Source: Saccharothrix obliqua (GTDB taxonomy: Bacteria; Actinomycetota; Actinomycetes; Mycobacteriales; Pseudonocardiaceae). From it: a stretch of 64,000 nt of DNA. The translations under genes were made by a program, and so were the position numbers. Position 1 is the stretch's first letter. Each line of letters starts with the position of its first letter. Below the pieces are notes generated by a model that did no database searches, had not been told where the DNA came from, and worked only from the letters and a program-made list of their open reading frames with translations. Shown piece by piece: positions 43,159-51,482 of this stretch. The stretch is taken from positions 186,001 to 250,000 of the forward strand of contig NZ_JAHXGQ010000005.1 of NCBI RefSeq assembly GCF_019375475.1, read 5' to 3'.

Positions 43159-43880
43159 TGGGGCACGCGTTCGAGGAGACCAACGAGGCGTTGCTGGCCG
43201 ACGTCACGCCGGAGCAGGTGTGGGAGGCCATCGCGACCGGACCGGGTATCGACTCCTGGTTCATGGGCGTCAACGAGGTGGAGCCCGGCGCGGTGGTGAG
43301 GGGCGCGTTCAACGGCTACGAGCCGCGGCACGGCATCACCGCCTGGGAACCGGGCAAGCACCTCGCCTACGGCGGGGAGAAGGCACCCGACGGCCGGTTC
43401 ATGGCCTACGAGTTCCTGATCGAGGGCCGTGACCACGGCAGCACCGTGTTGCGCATGGTGGCCGGCGGCTTCCTGCCCGGCGACGACTGGCAGGACGAGT
43501 TCGAGGCCATGACGGCGGGCGGCGCGATGTTCTGGCGCACGCTCCTGGAGTACCTGGGCCACTTCGCGGGCCGCACGGCCCGGCCGGTCACGGTGATCGG
43601 CCCGGAGGTCACCGACTGGCCCGCCCTGTGGTCCGCCCTGCACCGCAAGCTCGGCCTCACCACGCCGCCGCGGATCGGCGACACCGCGACCGTCGACGGC
43701 GAGCGCGGTGTCGTCTACTACGTCAACAGCCAGACCATCGGCATCCGCACGCCCGACGCGATGTACCGGTTCTTCCAGGGCATCACCGGCGTCCTGATCG
43801 CCATGCACCACGTGTTCGCCGACGACCAGCGTGACGACCACGCCTGGTCCGTCTGGCTCAACGACCTCGCAGTCCTCTGA
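43158..43880 (+). CDS. SRPBCC/AHSA1-like protein
   Basis: 240 aa. The START-like fold begins FEETNEALLADVTPEQVWEA and includes the conserved AITTGPGIDSWF-like segment (read here as ATGPGIDSWFMGVNEVEPGA) and ITAWEPGKHLAYGGEK. The C-terminal third (VYYVNSQTIGIRTPDAMYRF) forms a second lobe. Such proteins bind hydrophobic ligands or act as Aha1-type cofactors. Coupled to the ArsR-like regulator and followed after 23 bases by a hydrolase, suggesting detoxification of a small lipophilic compound. Substrate unknown. Confidence 0.86.
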   Translation: MGHAFEETNEALLADVTPEQVWEAIATGPGIDSWFMGVNEVEPGAVVRGAFNGYEPRHGITAWEPGKHLAYGGEKAPDGRFMAYEFLIEGRDHGSTVLRMVAGGFLPGDDWQDEFEAMTAGGAMFWRTLLEYLGHFAGRTARPVTVIGPEVTDWPALWSALHRKLGLTTPPRIGDTATVDGERGVVYYVNSQTIGIRTPDAMYRFFQGITGVLIAMHHVFADDQRDDHAWSVWLNDLAVL

Positions 43881-43903
43881 GGACAGTCCACAAAGGAGCG
43901 AAG

Positions 43904-44701
43904 ATGGCCACCGTGACCTCCTCGGACGGCACGACGATCGCCTACAGCACCACCGGTTCGGGCCCCGCGCTGATCATCGTCGACGGCGCGTTGTGCCACC
44001 GGGGCTTCGGCCCCGCGCAACAACTCGCGGACGCCCTCGCGCCGAACTTCACCGTCTACACGTACGACCGGCGCGGGCGCGGTGAGAGCGGTGCCGGCAA
44101 CACGCCGTACGACGTGGCGCGCGAGGTCGAGGACATCGCCGCGTTGATCGAGGCGGCGGGCGGTCGGGCGCACCTGTTCGGCATGTCGTCGGGCGGCACG
44201 CTGGTCGCCGAGGCCGTGCACCGGGGTGTCGCCGTCGACCGGTACGCGATCTACGAGTCGCCGATGGTCGTGGACGGCACCCGCACCCCGATGGCCCCCG
44301 ACTTCCCGGAGCGGGTGCGCCGGGCGGTGGACGAGGGCAGGCGTGGTGACGCGGTGAAGCTGTTCATGCGGTACGTCGGCACGCCGGGGCTGGTCATCGC
44401 GTTGATGCGGGTGATGCCGCCGTGGCGCAAGCTCAAGTCCGTCGCGCACACCCTGCCCAACGACATCTCCGTGGTGGGCGAGTTCCAGAACGGCGCGGCC
44501 CCCGCGGCCGACCGCTGGTCCGGCGCGAAGGCGCCCGGCCTGGTGATCGCGGGTGGCAAGAGCCCCGAGTACCTGCGCAACGCGCAGACCGTCCTCGCGG
44601 ACGCGTTGCCCGACGCGGAGCTGGCGGTGCTGCCGGGGCAGACCCACATGGTCAAGGCCGCCGTGACCGCACCGGTGCTGGTCGACTTCCTCGGCCGCTA
44701 G
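43904..44701 (+). CDS. Alpha/beta hydrolase
   Basis: 265 aa. Nucleophile elbow GMSSGG around residue 94, early DGALCHRGF oxyanion strand, YDRRGRGESG, and C-terminal PGQTHMVKAAV with the catalytic His. Third gene of the ArsR-SRPBCC-hydrolase operon, with AAAGGAG 5 bases before ATG. It may be an esterase or haloperoxidase-like hydrolase. Substrate unknown. Confidence 0.9.
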   Translation: MATVTSSDGTTIAYSTTGSGPALIIVDGALCHRGFGPAQQLADALAPNFTVYTYDRRGRGESGAGNTPYDVAREVEDIAALIEAAGGRAHLFGMSSGGTLVAEAVHRGVAVDRYAIYESPMVVDGTRTPMAPDFPERVRRAVDEGRRGDAVKLFMRYVGTPGLVIALMRVMPPWRKLKSVAHTLPNDISVVGEFQNGAAPAADRWSGAKAPGLVIAGGKSPEYLRNAQTVLADALPDAELAVLPGQTHMVKAAVTAPVLVDFLGR

Positions 44702-44743
44702 GACCTCAGAACTGGTGTGGTCGGGCTGTCGCTCCCGGACCTC

Positions 44744-44759
44744 TCAGGGAGCCTGCCTG
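44744..44759. repeat. Palindromic element core, copy 3
   Basis: TCAGGGAGCCTGCCTG, identical to the core of the two copies near 1350 and 1420. The AT-rich outer arms are absent here (flanks CCTC and GTAGTC). It lies in the 161-base gap between the convergent hydrolase and methyltransferase genes, so it is not an obvious promoter operator at this site. Confidence 0.55.
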
Positions 44760-44862
44760 GTAGTCGCGCGGCCGTCTTCCCCGCGCCGGCTTCGGGGTCG
44801 GCTCCCAGCGCCGTGCCATCCGCACATGGCACGACACCCGGCGCGTGCTCACCCCCCGCGCG

Positions 44863-45696
44863 TCACGGCTTGCGGGCGACCGCGCCCGCGATGCAGTAGG
44901 ACACCGCGTCGAGCTTGCGCAGGCGCGGACCGTCCGGCCACCAGTCGGCGAGGATCACCAGGCCGGGCTCGACCATCTCCAGGCCGTCGAACAGCTCCAG
45001 CAGCTCGGCACGCGTGGCGAACCGACCGGATCCCATGGCGGAGTGCAGGAACGTCTCCTCCATGCGCCGGGCGATGGCCGAGTGCTCCTCGGTCTCCGGG
45101 TCGAAGAAGTGGCTCAACGCCACGTAGGAACCGGATGGCAGGGCGTCGATGTACTCCGCCATGATCTCCGCGGACGTGGGGGAGGTGCCGTTGTAGTGGT
45201 GCAGCGTGCCGAGCTGGAACAACGCCACCGGCTCCGTGAAGTCGATGTGCCGGCGGACGACCTCGTCGTCCAGGGTCTGCCGCGCGTTGAAGATGTCCGC
45301 GGCGGAGAAGTGGGTCTGGTCGTTCTCCTCCAGCAACGCGCGTCCGTGCGCGAGCACCACGGGGTCGTTGTCCACGTAGACGACCCGCGCGTCCGGCTGG
45401 ATGCGTTGGGCGACCTGGTGGGTGTTCTCGGCGGTGGGCAGGCCGGAACCGCAGTCGAGGAACTGCGTGATGCCGGTCTGCCCGGCGATGAACCGGGTGG
45501 CGCGGATGAGGAACGCCCGGTTGTCCACGGCGAGCGTCGCCGCCTCGGGCGCGACCTGCTGCACACGGCGCAGCACCTCGCGGTCGATCTCGTAGTTGTC
45601 CTTGCCGTTGAGGAAAGCGTCGTAGACCCTGGCGATGCTCGCCTTGGTGATGTCGATGTAGACGGGGGCGGAGGTGTCCGGAGACGTACCCGACAT
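44863..45696 (-). CDS. SAM-dependent methyltransferase, DUF574 family
   Basis: 277 aa from ATG 45696 with GAGG upstream. Family signature ASIARVYDAFLNGKDNYEID, the SAM-binding ITQFLDCGSGLPTAENTHQV, then VVYVDNDPVVLAHGRALL and PVALFQLGTLHHYNG. DUF574 proteins are abundant in Streptomyces and relatives, often near XRE/DUF397 genes as here, and their substrates are mostly unknown. The gene is divergent from the XRE regulator with a 224-base gap. Confidence 0.92.
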   Translation of the reverse strand: MSGTSPDTSAPVYIDITKASIARVYDAFLNGKDNYEIDREVLRRVQQVAPEAATLAVDNRAFLIRATRFIAGQTGITQFLDCGSGLPTAENTHQVAQRIQPDARVVYVDNDPVVLAHGRALLEENDQTHFSAADIFNARQTLDDEVVRRHIDFTEPVALFQLGTLHHYNGTSPTSAEIMAEYIDALPSGSYVALSHFFDPETEEHSAIARRMEETFLHSAMGSGRFATRAELLELFDGLEMVEPGLVILADWWPDGPRLRKLDAVSYCIAGAVARKP

Positions 45697-45920
45697 TTGT
45701 TGACCTCGCAGTCGGTTTCCATGGGGGCCGGTGGCCGTGCACCACGTCGCAGGCCGCCCAGCGTAAGAGAACAGGTCCAACGCGGAGTGGGCGGTGTCCG
45801 GCGGACGGACGAAGATCGGCGGTGTACGTTCAGTGACGATGCGATTTCGGGGTGTCCGAACGCAACCGCTGTTCGGGTGGCGGGGACGCGCAAGGGTGAT
45901 GACGGTCGAAAGGATCGGCG

Positions 45921-46802
45921 ATGGCCACTGGTGACCCCGAAGGCTCGGCGGAGCGCGAGGGCGGCCCGACCGCGCTGCGCATCGTGCTCGGCTCGCAGCT
46001 GCGCCGCCTCCGCGAGGCCGCGGAGATCACGCGTGCCGACGCCGGCTACAACATCCGCGGCTCGGAGTCGAAGATCAGCCGGATGGAACTGGGTCGCGTC
46101 GGACTGAAGGAACGCGACGTCGCGGACCTGTTGACCATGTACGGCATGGTGGACGAGGACGCGCGGGACAAGTTCCTGGCGATGGTCCGGCGGTCCAACG
46201 AGCCCGGTTGGTGGCACCGCTACAACGACCTGATGCCGGACTGGTTCCAGGACTTCGTGGGCCTGGAAGAAGCGGCCACGCGCATCCTGACCTACGAGAA
46301 CCACTTCGTGCCCGGCCTGCTCCAGACCGAGGCGTACGCGATGGCGATCGCGAGCCACGGCAGACCGGAGAAGGCCGGTCCGGAGGTGCGGCGGCGGGTG
46401 TCGTTGCGGATGCAGCGGCAGCGGGTCCTCTTCCGACCGGGCGCGCCGCGGTTGTGGGCGGTGATCGACGAGTCCGTGCTGCGGCGGCCGATAGGCGGTC
46501 GGCAGGTGCTGCTCGACCAGGTCGACCACTTGCTCTCCGTGACCAAAGAGGCCCCTATCACTCTTCAGGTGGTTCCGTTCCCGTTGAGCGGCTATGCGGC
46601 CGAGGGTCCGTTCACGATGCTGCGGTTCGGCGAGCCCGACCTGCCGGACATCGTCTACCTCGAACACCTCTCCGGCGCGCTCTACCTGGACAAAGTGGAG
46701 GAACTGGAGAGCTACAGCCGGGTTTTCGACCGGCTCACGGTGGACGCCGAGACGCCCGACCGGAGCCGGCAGTTCCTGATGAAGGTCCGAGCGGAGCTGT
46801 AG
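45921..46802 (+). CDS. XRE-family regulator with DUF5753 domain
   Basis: 293 aa. HTH near residues 20-80: ALRIVLGSQLRRLREAAEIT, then GYNIRGSESKISRMELGRVG. The DUF5753 effector-like domain runs from about 110 to the end: YENHFVPGLLQTEAYAMAIA and RQRVLFRPGAPRLWAVIDES. This class pairs with DUF397 proteins in Streptomyces and controls development or antibiotic genes (as in the AbaA/WhiJ-like systems). Divergent from the methyltransferase; the DUF397 gene follows after 132 bases that contain a matched inverted operator. Confidence 0.92.
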   Translation: MATGDPEGSAEREGGPTALRIVLGSQLRRLREAAEITRADAGYNIRGSESKISRMELGRVGLKERDVADLLTMYGMVDEDARDKFLAMVRRSNEPGWWHRYNDLMPDWFQDFVGLEEAATRILTYENHFVPGLLQTEAYAMAIASHGRPEKAGPEVRRRVSLRMQRQRVLFRPGAPRLWAVIDESVLRRPIGGRQVLLDQVDHLLSVTKEAPITLQVVPFPLSGYAAEGPFTMLRFGEPDLPDIVYLEHLSGALYLDKVEELESYSRVFDRLTVDAETPDRSRQFLMKVRAEL

Positions 46803-46833
46803 CTTCCTCCGTACGGGGGAGATTCGCGCGCGG

Positions 46834-46905
46834 CATCTGCACGTGCATTTACCGCCGCGATACGTAGTGCTACGGTCCGTGCACAGCCAGATGCACGTGC
46901 AGATG
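46834..46905. promoter_or_regulatory. Inverted operator pair framing the DUF397 promoter
   Basis: CATCTGCACGTGCAT (46834-46848) and its exact reverse complement ATGCACGTGCAGATG (46891-46905) each contain the palindrome TGCACGTGCA. Between them lie TTTACC (46848-46853) and TACGGT (46871-46876) with a 17-base spacer, a good -35/-10. The -35 is touched by the first site and the second falls about 14 bases after the -10. DNA looping or double occupancy by the XRE protein is the simplest reading. Confidence 0.65.
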
Positions 46906-46934
46906 CAACCCGTCGCGTGGGGTAGGTGACGTCG

Positions 46935-47174
46935 ATGGCCATCAAGGCCCACAACGGCATGTCCGCTGCCGAGCTGCCGGAAGTGACCTGGCGCAAGAGC
47001 GCTCGCAGTGGTGCGAAAGGCAATTGCGTCGAACTCGCCGAGCTGGCCGGTGGCGAGATCGCGGTCCGCAACTCCCGGTTCCCGGACGGTCCCGCGCTGG
47101 TCTACACGCGCGCGGAGATCGCGGCCTTCGTGGCCGGTGCCAGGGACGGGGAATTCGATGACCTCCTCGGCTGA
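46935..47174 (+). CDS. DUF397 protein
   Basis: 79 aa small acidic protein from ATG 46935; a GTG at 46926 would add three residues. Family motif ELPEVTWRKSARSGAKGNCV, then VELAELAGGEIAVRNSRFPD and a final YTRAEIAAFVAGARDGEFDD. DUF397 proteins act as partners, sometimes antagonists, of the XRE/DUF5753 regulator encoded just upstream. Its last 17 bases overlap the next gene. Confidence 0.92.
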   Translation: MAIKAHNGMSAAELPEVTWRKSARSGAKGNCVELAELAGGEIAVRNSRFPDGPALVYTRAEIAAFVAGARDGEFDDLLG

Positions 47175-47463
47175 CGTAGCGACCCGCACCACGGTCCAGT
47201 TGCGCCAGTTGATCGAACGCGGGTTCCAGTTCCTGCACCCGCGCGACGAGCGGGGAGAACTCGCCGCTGTGGTAGGGGTGCGCGCGCACGACACCGTGAT
47301 CGACGTCGTGCGCCTGCACACCGAGGACGACGCGGTGGCGATGCGGATGCCCGCCGACGAGACGAACGTGTTGTGCCCCAGCAGGTTCTCCTGGCAGCGG
47401 CGCGGCCCGGCCGCCCACGTGCTGGACGAACTGCTGGAACTGCCCGACGACCGCGTCGGTTGA
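47158..47463 (+). CDS. Small hypothetical protein
   Basis: 101 aa from ATG 47158, overlapping the DUF397 gene. Mixed alpha/beta composition (QLRQLIERGFQFLHPRDERG, DTVIDVVRLHTEDDAVAMRM) with no signal peptide. It is co-transcribed with the DUF397 gene by overlap. I do not recognise a named family. The similar size and placement suggest an accessory part of the XRE/DUF397 unit. Confidence 0.72.
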   Translation: MTSSADVATRTTVQLRQLIERGFQFLHPRDERGELAAVVGVRAHDTVIDVVRLHTEDDAVAMRMPADETNVLCPSRFSWQRRGPAAHVLDELLELPDDRVG

Positions 47464-47611
47464 GACCACCCGTTCCGCGCGGGTGACGGGATGGGGGGCG
47501 GCAGCGCCCCTCGCCGACGAACTTGACCTGGAGACGCAGCGGGAACCGGTTCCGCGCCCGAAAGCCGGTTCCACGACGCTCTAAGCGAAACTCCGTGTTC
47601 GTCGCCCCACT

Positions 47612-47645
47612 GGCGCGGAGGTCGGCCGCACCCGACCTCCGCGCC
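47612..47645. terminator. Bidirectional terminator
   Basis: Perfect 14-base inverted repeat GGCGCGGAGGTCGG / CCGACCTCCGCGCC with loop CCGCAC, between convergent genes ending at 47463 and 47678. Confidence 0.8.
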
Positions 47646-47657
47646 GGTCACGGCTCG

Positions 47658-47674
47658 CCGTCCACTGTGGACGG
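47658..47674. repeat. 17-base perfect palindrome CCGTCCAC-T-GTGGACGG
   Basis: Lies 3 bases beyond the stop of the secreted dehydrogenase gene. Related sites are at 1965-1977 and 62354-62366 (within genes) and at 2771-2787. Probably a dispersed genomic palindrome rather than a gene-specific signal. Confidence 0.45.
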
Positions 47675-47677
47675 CCG

Positions 47678-49942
47678 TCAGCAGGTGAGCAGGCAGAAGG
47701 TGTAGGTCGCGGTGAGGGTGGCCGTGCCGCCGGGCGCCGTGGTGTTGTGCGCCTGCGCGCCGCCGTCGGACCAGCTCCGGAACCGGTGCCGCAGGTTCAG
47801 CGGCGGCAGGTCTTGCGGGCTCGGCGCGCTCACCGAGTTGTTCGACCCGACGATCACCGTGCGGGAGAACGGTGTCCGCTGCGTCGTGCCGCCGACGGAC
47901 AGCAGCGCGCCGCCCGGGTCGGACGCGAAGTTCAACGTCACGGTGCGCGGGTCCAACCGCACCCTCGTGCTCACGGCCCGACCGCCGGAGTCCGTGGCGG
48001 TCAACGTCAGCTCCAGGTGCGACGGGTACTCGTGGTCCGGCGCGACGAACGTCCCGGACGCGCCGGTCGAGTCCTGCACGACGTGCTCGTGGCAGGAACC
48101 CGTGGTGGCGCAGTGCTGGATGCTCAACCGCCAGCGCAACGCGGACGGCGGCAGCGGCCCGTCCTGTGGATCGGTCGCGTGCCCGGCGAACGGCACCACC
48201 TGGCCGACCTGCCAGCGCAACGCGGCCGTCGGGTCGTCGATGACCGGCACCGGGTCCTGGCCGGTGACCGTGACGACGACCGAGGCGGTGCCGGCCGCGC
48301 CCGCCGGGTCCGTGACGCGCAGGCCCACCGCGGTGGTGCTCAGGTAGGTGCGGGTCGGCGTGGCGGACGTGGAGTCGTCGTACGCGCCGTCGCCGTCGAG
48401 GTCCCACGCGTAGCTCAACGCGTCGCCGTCCGGGTCGGTGGAACCGGCGGCGGACAACCGCACGGCCAGCGGCGCGGGACCGCTCGCCGGGGTCGCGGTG
48501 GCGGTGGCGGTGGGCGCGCGGTTCCCGCCGGACGGGTAGCCGACGCGCCGGAGCTGGCCCGCGCCGAGCGCCACGTAGAACAGGTCGCCACCGGGGCCGG
48601 TGAGCAGTTGCACGGGCACGTTGGCGCCGGTCACGAACGGCACGACCTTCGTCGGGTCGGGTTGCCCGCCGGTGGTCTGCACGGCCCAGACGCACCCGCG
48701 TGAGCTGTCGGCGAAGAACAACGCGCCGTCGTAGGCGGGCGGGTAGTTCCCGGTGCCCTCGAACGCGATGCCGGCGATGGAGGAACCACCCACGGGGCAC
48801 GGGTCGCCGGGCGTGACGGACGCGGTGTGGTGGTAGGCGTGGAACGGCGCGGTGTGGTCGGCCGCGTTGAGCGACCCGCACAGCGCGAGGCCCGCGCCGT
48901 CGTAACCGGGCTGGCGGTCCGGGCCCTCGAAGCAGGGCCAGCCGAAGTTCTCGGCCGCGGTGTCGTTGACGTCGACGACCCGGTTGATCTCCTCCCACGC
49001 GTCCCAGCCGACGTCGCCCACCCACAGCTCCTCGGTGCCGGGCCGGAAGGCGAACCGGAACGGGTTGCGCAGGCCGTGCGCGATGATCCGCCGCGCGTTG
49101 GGGTCCGGGTGACCCGCGAACGGGTTGTCCGGCAGGGCGGCGCCGGTGTCGGGGTCGATCCGGGCGATCGACCCGTTCAGCGTGACGCGCTCGCCCGCGG
49201 GTCGGCGGACCGACTGGGAGCGCAACGCGCCGCCACGCGCGGTGGGCGGCGTGAGGTCCGTGCCCGCCGGGCCGGGCGGGTCGGCGCACGGGTTGCCGAC
49301 CTGGCCGTAGTCGGCGAAGTTGAAGCTCGCCCCGTCACCTCCGCCGACGTAGAGCGCGCCGTCCGGTCCGAAGGCGACGGTGCCGGTGGAGTGGCTGGGG
49401 TACTGCTGGCACCAGTCGGTCACCAGCGGCAGCTCGGCCGTCGCCGTGCCGCCGGGTCCGGAGGTGAGGCGGGAGACCCGGCCGGTGACGACGCACCCCC
49501 GGTCCGTCGCGCCGGGCGGCGTCGGGCAGGTGTCGCCCCAGCGCGGCGCGGAACCGCCGGGTGCGGCGTCGTGGGTGTAGGCGACGTAGACGTACGGGCG
49601 GGCCGGGAACGCGGGGTCGACGGCGAGGCCGAGCAGACCGCGGTCCCAGAAGTCCTGGGTTTGCGGGCGGAGGTCGGCGAACACGGTGGGCGTGGTGTCG
49701 GCGAGCGAGTCGTACACCTTCACCAGACCGCTCTTCTCGGCGATGAACACTTTTCCGCCGGGTGCGAACGCGGCGGCGGTGGGTGCGGTGAGCCCGCCGA
49801 TGGCGACGGTGTCGGTGAATCCGGGCGGGACGGCGGCGTGAACGGTCGGCGGCAATGCGACGAGCGCGCCGGCGGTGATGAGCAGAACGGTCGCGCGCGT
49901 GGTGAGCCGATCGGGGGCGGGACGGCGGCGGGATAATCCCAT
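47678..49942 (-). CDS. Secreted PQQ-type sugar dehydrogenase with PKD region
   Basis: 754 aa exported protein. Twin-Arg-like basic start and hydrophobic signal (TTRATVLLITAGALVALPPT) end near VHA-AVPPGF. Residues about 45-455 form a glucose/sorbosone dehydrogenase six-bladed propeller (DRGLLGLAVDPAFPARPYVY, HSTGTVAFGPDGALYVGGGD, RIIAHGLRNPFRFAFRPGTE). A PKD-like region follows (APLAVRLSAAGSTDPDGDAL, YAWDLDGDG) and then one or two beta-sandwich domains to a Cys-containing end (CLLTC). It likely oxidises aldose sugars outside the cell or binds polysaccharide. AGGAGAAGG precedes the ATG. Confidence 0.87.
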   Translation of the reverse strand: MGLSRRRPAPDRLTTRATVLLITAGALVALPPTVHAAVPPGFTDTVAIGGLTAPTAAAFAPGGKVFIAEKSGLVKVYDSLADTTPTVFADLRPQTQDFWDRGLLGLAVDPAFPARPYVYVAYTHDAAPGGSAPRWGDTCPTPPGATDRGCVVTGRVSRLTSGPGGTATAELPLVTDWCQQYPSHSTGTVAFGPDGALYVGGGDGASFNFADYGQVGNPCADPPGPAGTDLTPPTARGGALRSQSVRRPAGERVTLNGSIARIDPDTGAALPDNPFAGHPDPNARRIIAHGLRNPFRFAFRPGTEELWVGDVGWDAWEEINRVVDVNDTAAENFGWPCFEGPDRQPGYDGAGLALCGSLNAADHTAPFHAYHHTASVTPGDPCPVGGSSIAGIAFEGTGNYPPAYDGALFFADSSRGCVWAVQTTGGQPDPTKVVPFVTGANVPVQLLTGPGGDLFYVALGAGQLRRVGYPSGGNRAPTATATATPASGPAPLAVRLSAAGSTDPDGDALSYAWDLDGDGAYDDSTSATPTRTYLSTTAVGLRVTDPAGAAGTASVVVTVTGQDPVPVIDDPTAALRWQVGQVVPFAGHATDPQDGPLPPSALRWRLSIQHCATTGSCHEHVVQDSTGASGTFVAPDHEYPSHLELTLTATDSGGRAVSTRVRLDPRTVTLNFASDPGGALLSVGGTTQRTPFSRTVIVGSNNSVSAPSPQDLPPLNLRHRFRSWSDGGAQAHNTTAPGGTATLTATYTFCLLTC

Positions 49943-50296
49943 GGTGGTGGCCCTTCTCCTGGTGCCACTTCCGAGCTAACGCGAAAGACTTACACACCAG
50001 CGGACGGACACCCTGAGCAGTGAGCGGACCTTCCCCCGCTCGGAGCAGCGGCGGGGCGCGGCCGATCGGCGCACCCCCTGCCCGGAATGCGCGGAATAGT
50101 TTCTCCGAAGTGGAATCCGCCCAGTTCAGAATGGGTTGCCGCAGATCTGCGGAGGTACGCCGATCGGCCACGGGTGCTATAACCGGGTGGCCGGGGAATG
50201 GGTGCGCCTGGGGGAAGTGTTCAATTCCAGCCTTTGGTCAGCGAGCGGAGTTGAAGTGTATTGCGCATTCACTTCACTTGGTGGATGCTGCTCCCC
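49943..50296. other. 354-base divergent gap
   Basis: Between the secreted dehydrogenase and Fic-like genes. Somewhat AT-richer than coding DNA on its right half (CAATTCCAGCC, GTGTATTGCGCATTCAC). No coding signal; presumably holds both promoters. I see no clear operator or hairpin. Confidence 0.5.
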
Positions 50297-51478
50297 ATGA
50301 ACGTCCCCACCCTGCCGCCGGGGCAGTGGGCGGCGGTGCCCGTGCCACCACCGGGCGTCCCCGATGAACTGCGGCGCGAGGGCGCGTACCTGCCGCCGCC
50401 GCTGCCGTCCGAACTGGCGCTGCCCGTGCGGACCTACCGCCTGGCCGCCGAGGCGGAGCACGCCCTCGGCCGGCTGGACGAGGCCGCCGACCGCCTCGGC
50501 GTCCGCGCCGGCCTCGTGCGCGCGACGCAGGTCCGGGACGCGCAGGCGTCGGCGGGCCTGAGCGGCACGGCGATCGGGCTGCGCGAGGCGCTGGCGGCGG
50601 ACCTCCAGGCCGCCCGGGGCACGCCGCCGACCGACCGGTCCGCGCCCGCCCAGCTGCTCGCGCCCTACCTGGCCGCGTACGACCACGGCGTCGACCGCGT
50701 GCGGCGCGGCGCCGTCGTGGACGCGGTGCTGGTCGGCGAGATGACCGCGATCATGGTCGGGCGGTGCGGCGCGGGCCTGCGTGACGTGCTGCGCCGCGAG
50801 ACCGGCCGGCTCGGCGCGACCCCGGAGCGCTCCTACCTGCTCACCGCGACCGGCGCGCACCTCGTGGCGTTGCTGGAGCAGTGGTCGACGTGGGTGCGCG
50901 AGGAGAACGCCCAGCCGCGCGTCGCGCGGATCGCGCTCGCCCACTACCAGCTCGAGGTGCTGCAACCGTTCCCGACCGCCAACGGCCACGTGGCGCGTGG
51001 CTTCTCGATGCTGGAGATGATCCGCGCCGGCCTGCTGCGCGACCAGCTCCTGCCGCTGTCGGTGTGGCTGGACGACACGCTGCCCGAGTACCAGGAGGAG
51101 ATCCGGTCCGTCGTGGACACCGGGCGCGTCCACGAGTGGGTGGAGTTCTTCGCGTGCGCGGTCCGCGACCAGGCGGCGGCGCAGCTCCGGCTGATCGCGG
51201 ACCTGGAGGACCTCGCCGACCGGTACGCCCGGCGGCTGCCGCGCACCGGCACGCTGCCCGCGGTGGCGGCCGAGCTGATCGGCTTCCCGGTGATCGACCA
51301 CCGCGCCCTGCGCGACCGGCACGGCGTGACCACCAAGGCCGCCACCGACATCACCCGCCGCCTGGTGGAGTCGGACATCCTCGTCCCGTGGGACTTCCGC
51401 GACTACCGGCGGGTGTTCGTGTGCCGGGACGTGCTGAACCTCCTGGTGGACCACCCGGACACCGCGGCACTGCCCTGA
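50297..51478 (+). CDS. Fic-family protein with degenerate catalytic motif
   Basis: 393 aa from ATG 50297. The Fic fold is recognisable: N-terminal PPPLPSELALPVRTYRLAAE, an inhibitory-helix-like region (SAGLSGTAIGLREAL), the core helix AQPRVARIALAHYQLEVLQ, and a C-terminal winged-helix region (LIGFPVIDHRALRDRHGVTT). The canonical H-P-F-x-x-G-N-G-R loop reads QPFPTANGH (223-231): catalytic His is Gln, the first Gly is Ala and the Arg is His. The inhibitory S/T-x-x-x-E-G/N has Ser instead of Glu (SAGLSGT, 85-91). It is probably not a classical AMP transferase, and may be a binding-only or neofunctionalised Fic protein. Confidence 0.8.
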   Translation: MNVPTLPPGQWAAVPVPPPGVPDELRREGAYLPPPLPSELALPVRTYRLAAEAEHALGRLDEAADRLGVRAGLVRATQVRDAQASAGLSGTAIGLREALAADLQAARGTPPTDRSAPAQLLAPYLAAYDHGVDRVRRGAVVDAVLVGEMTAIMVGRCGAGLRDVLRRETGRLGATPERSYLLTATGAHLVALLEQWSTWVREENAQPRVARIALAHYQLEVLQPFPTANGHVARGFSMLEMIRAGLLRDQLLPLSVWLDDTLPEYQEEIRSVVDTGRVHEWVEFFACAVRDQAAAQLRLIADLEDLADRYARRLPRTGTLPAVAAELIGFPVIDHRALRDRHGVTTKAATDITRRLVESDILVPWDFRDYRRVFVCRDVLNLLVDHPDTAALP

Positions 51479-51482
51479 CCGG

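Noticed and set aside
45114-49289. 1391-codon minus-strand frame across the DUF574, XRE, DUF397 and dehydrogenase genes
   Set aside because: It crosses several well-supported genes in other frames and has no domain; a high-GC shadow.
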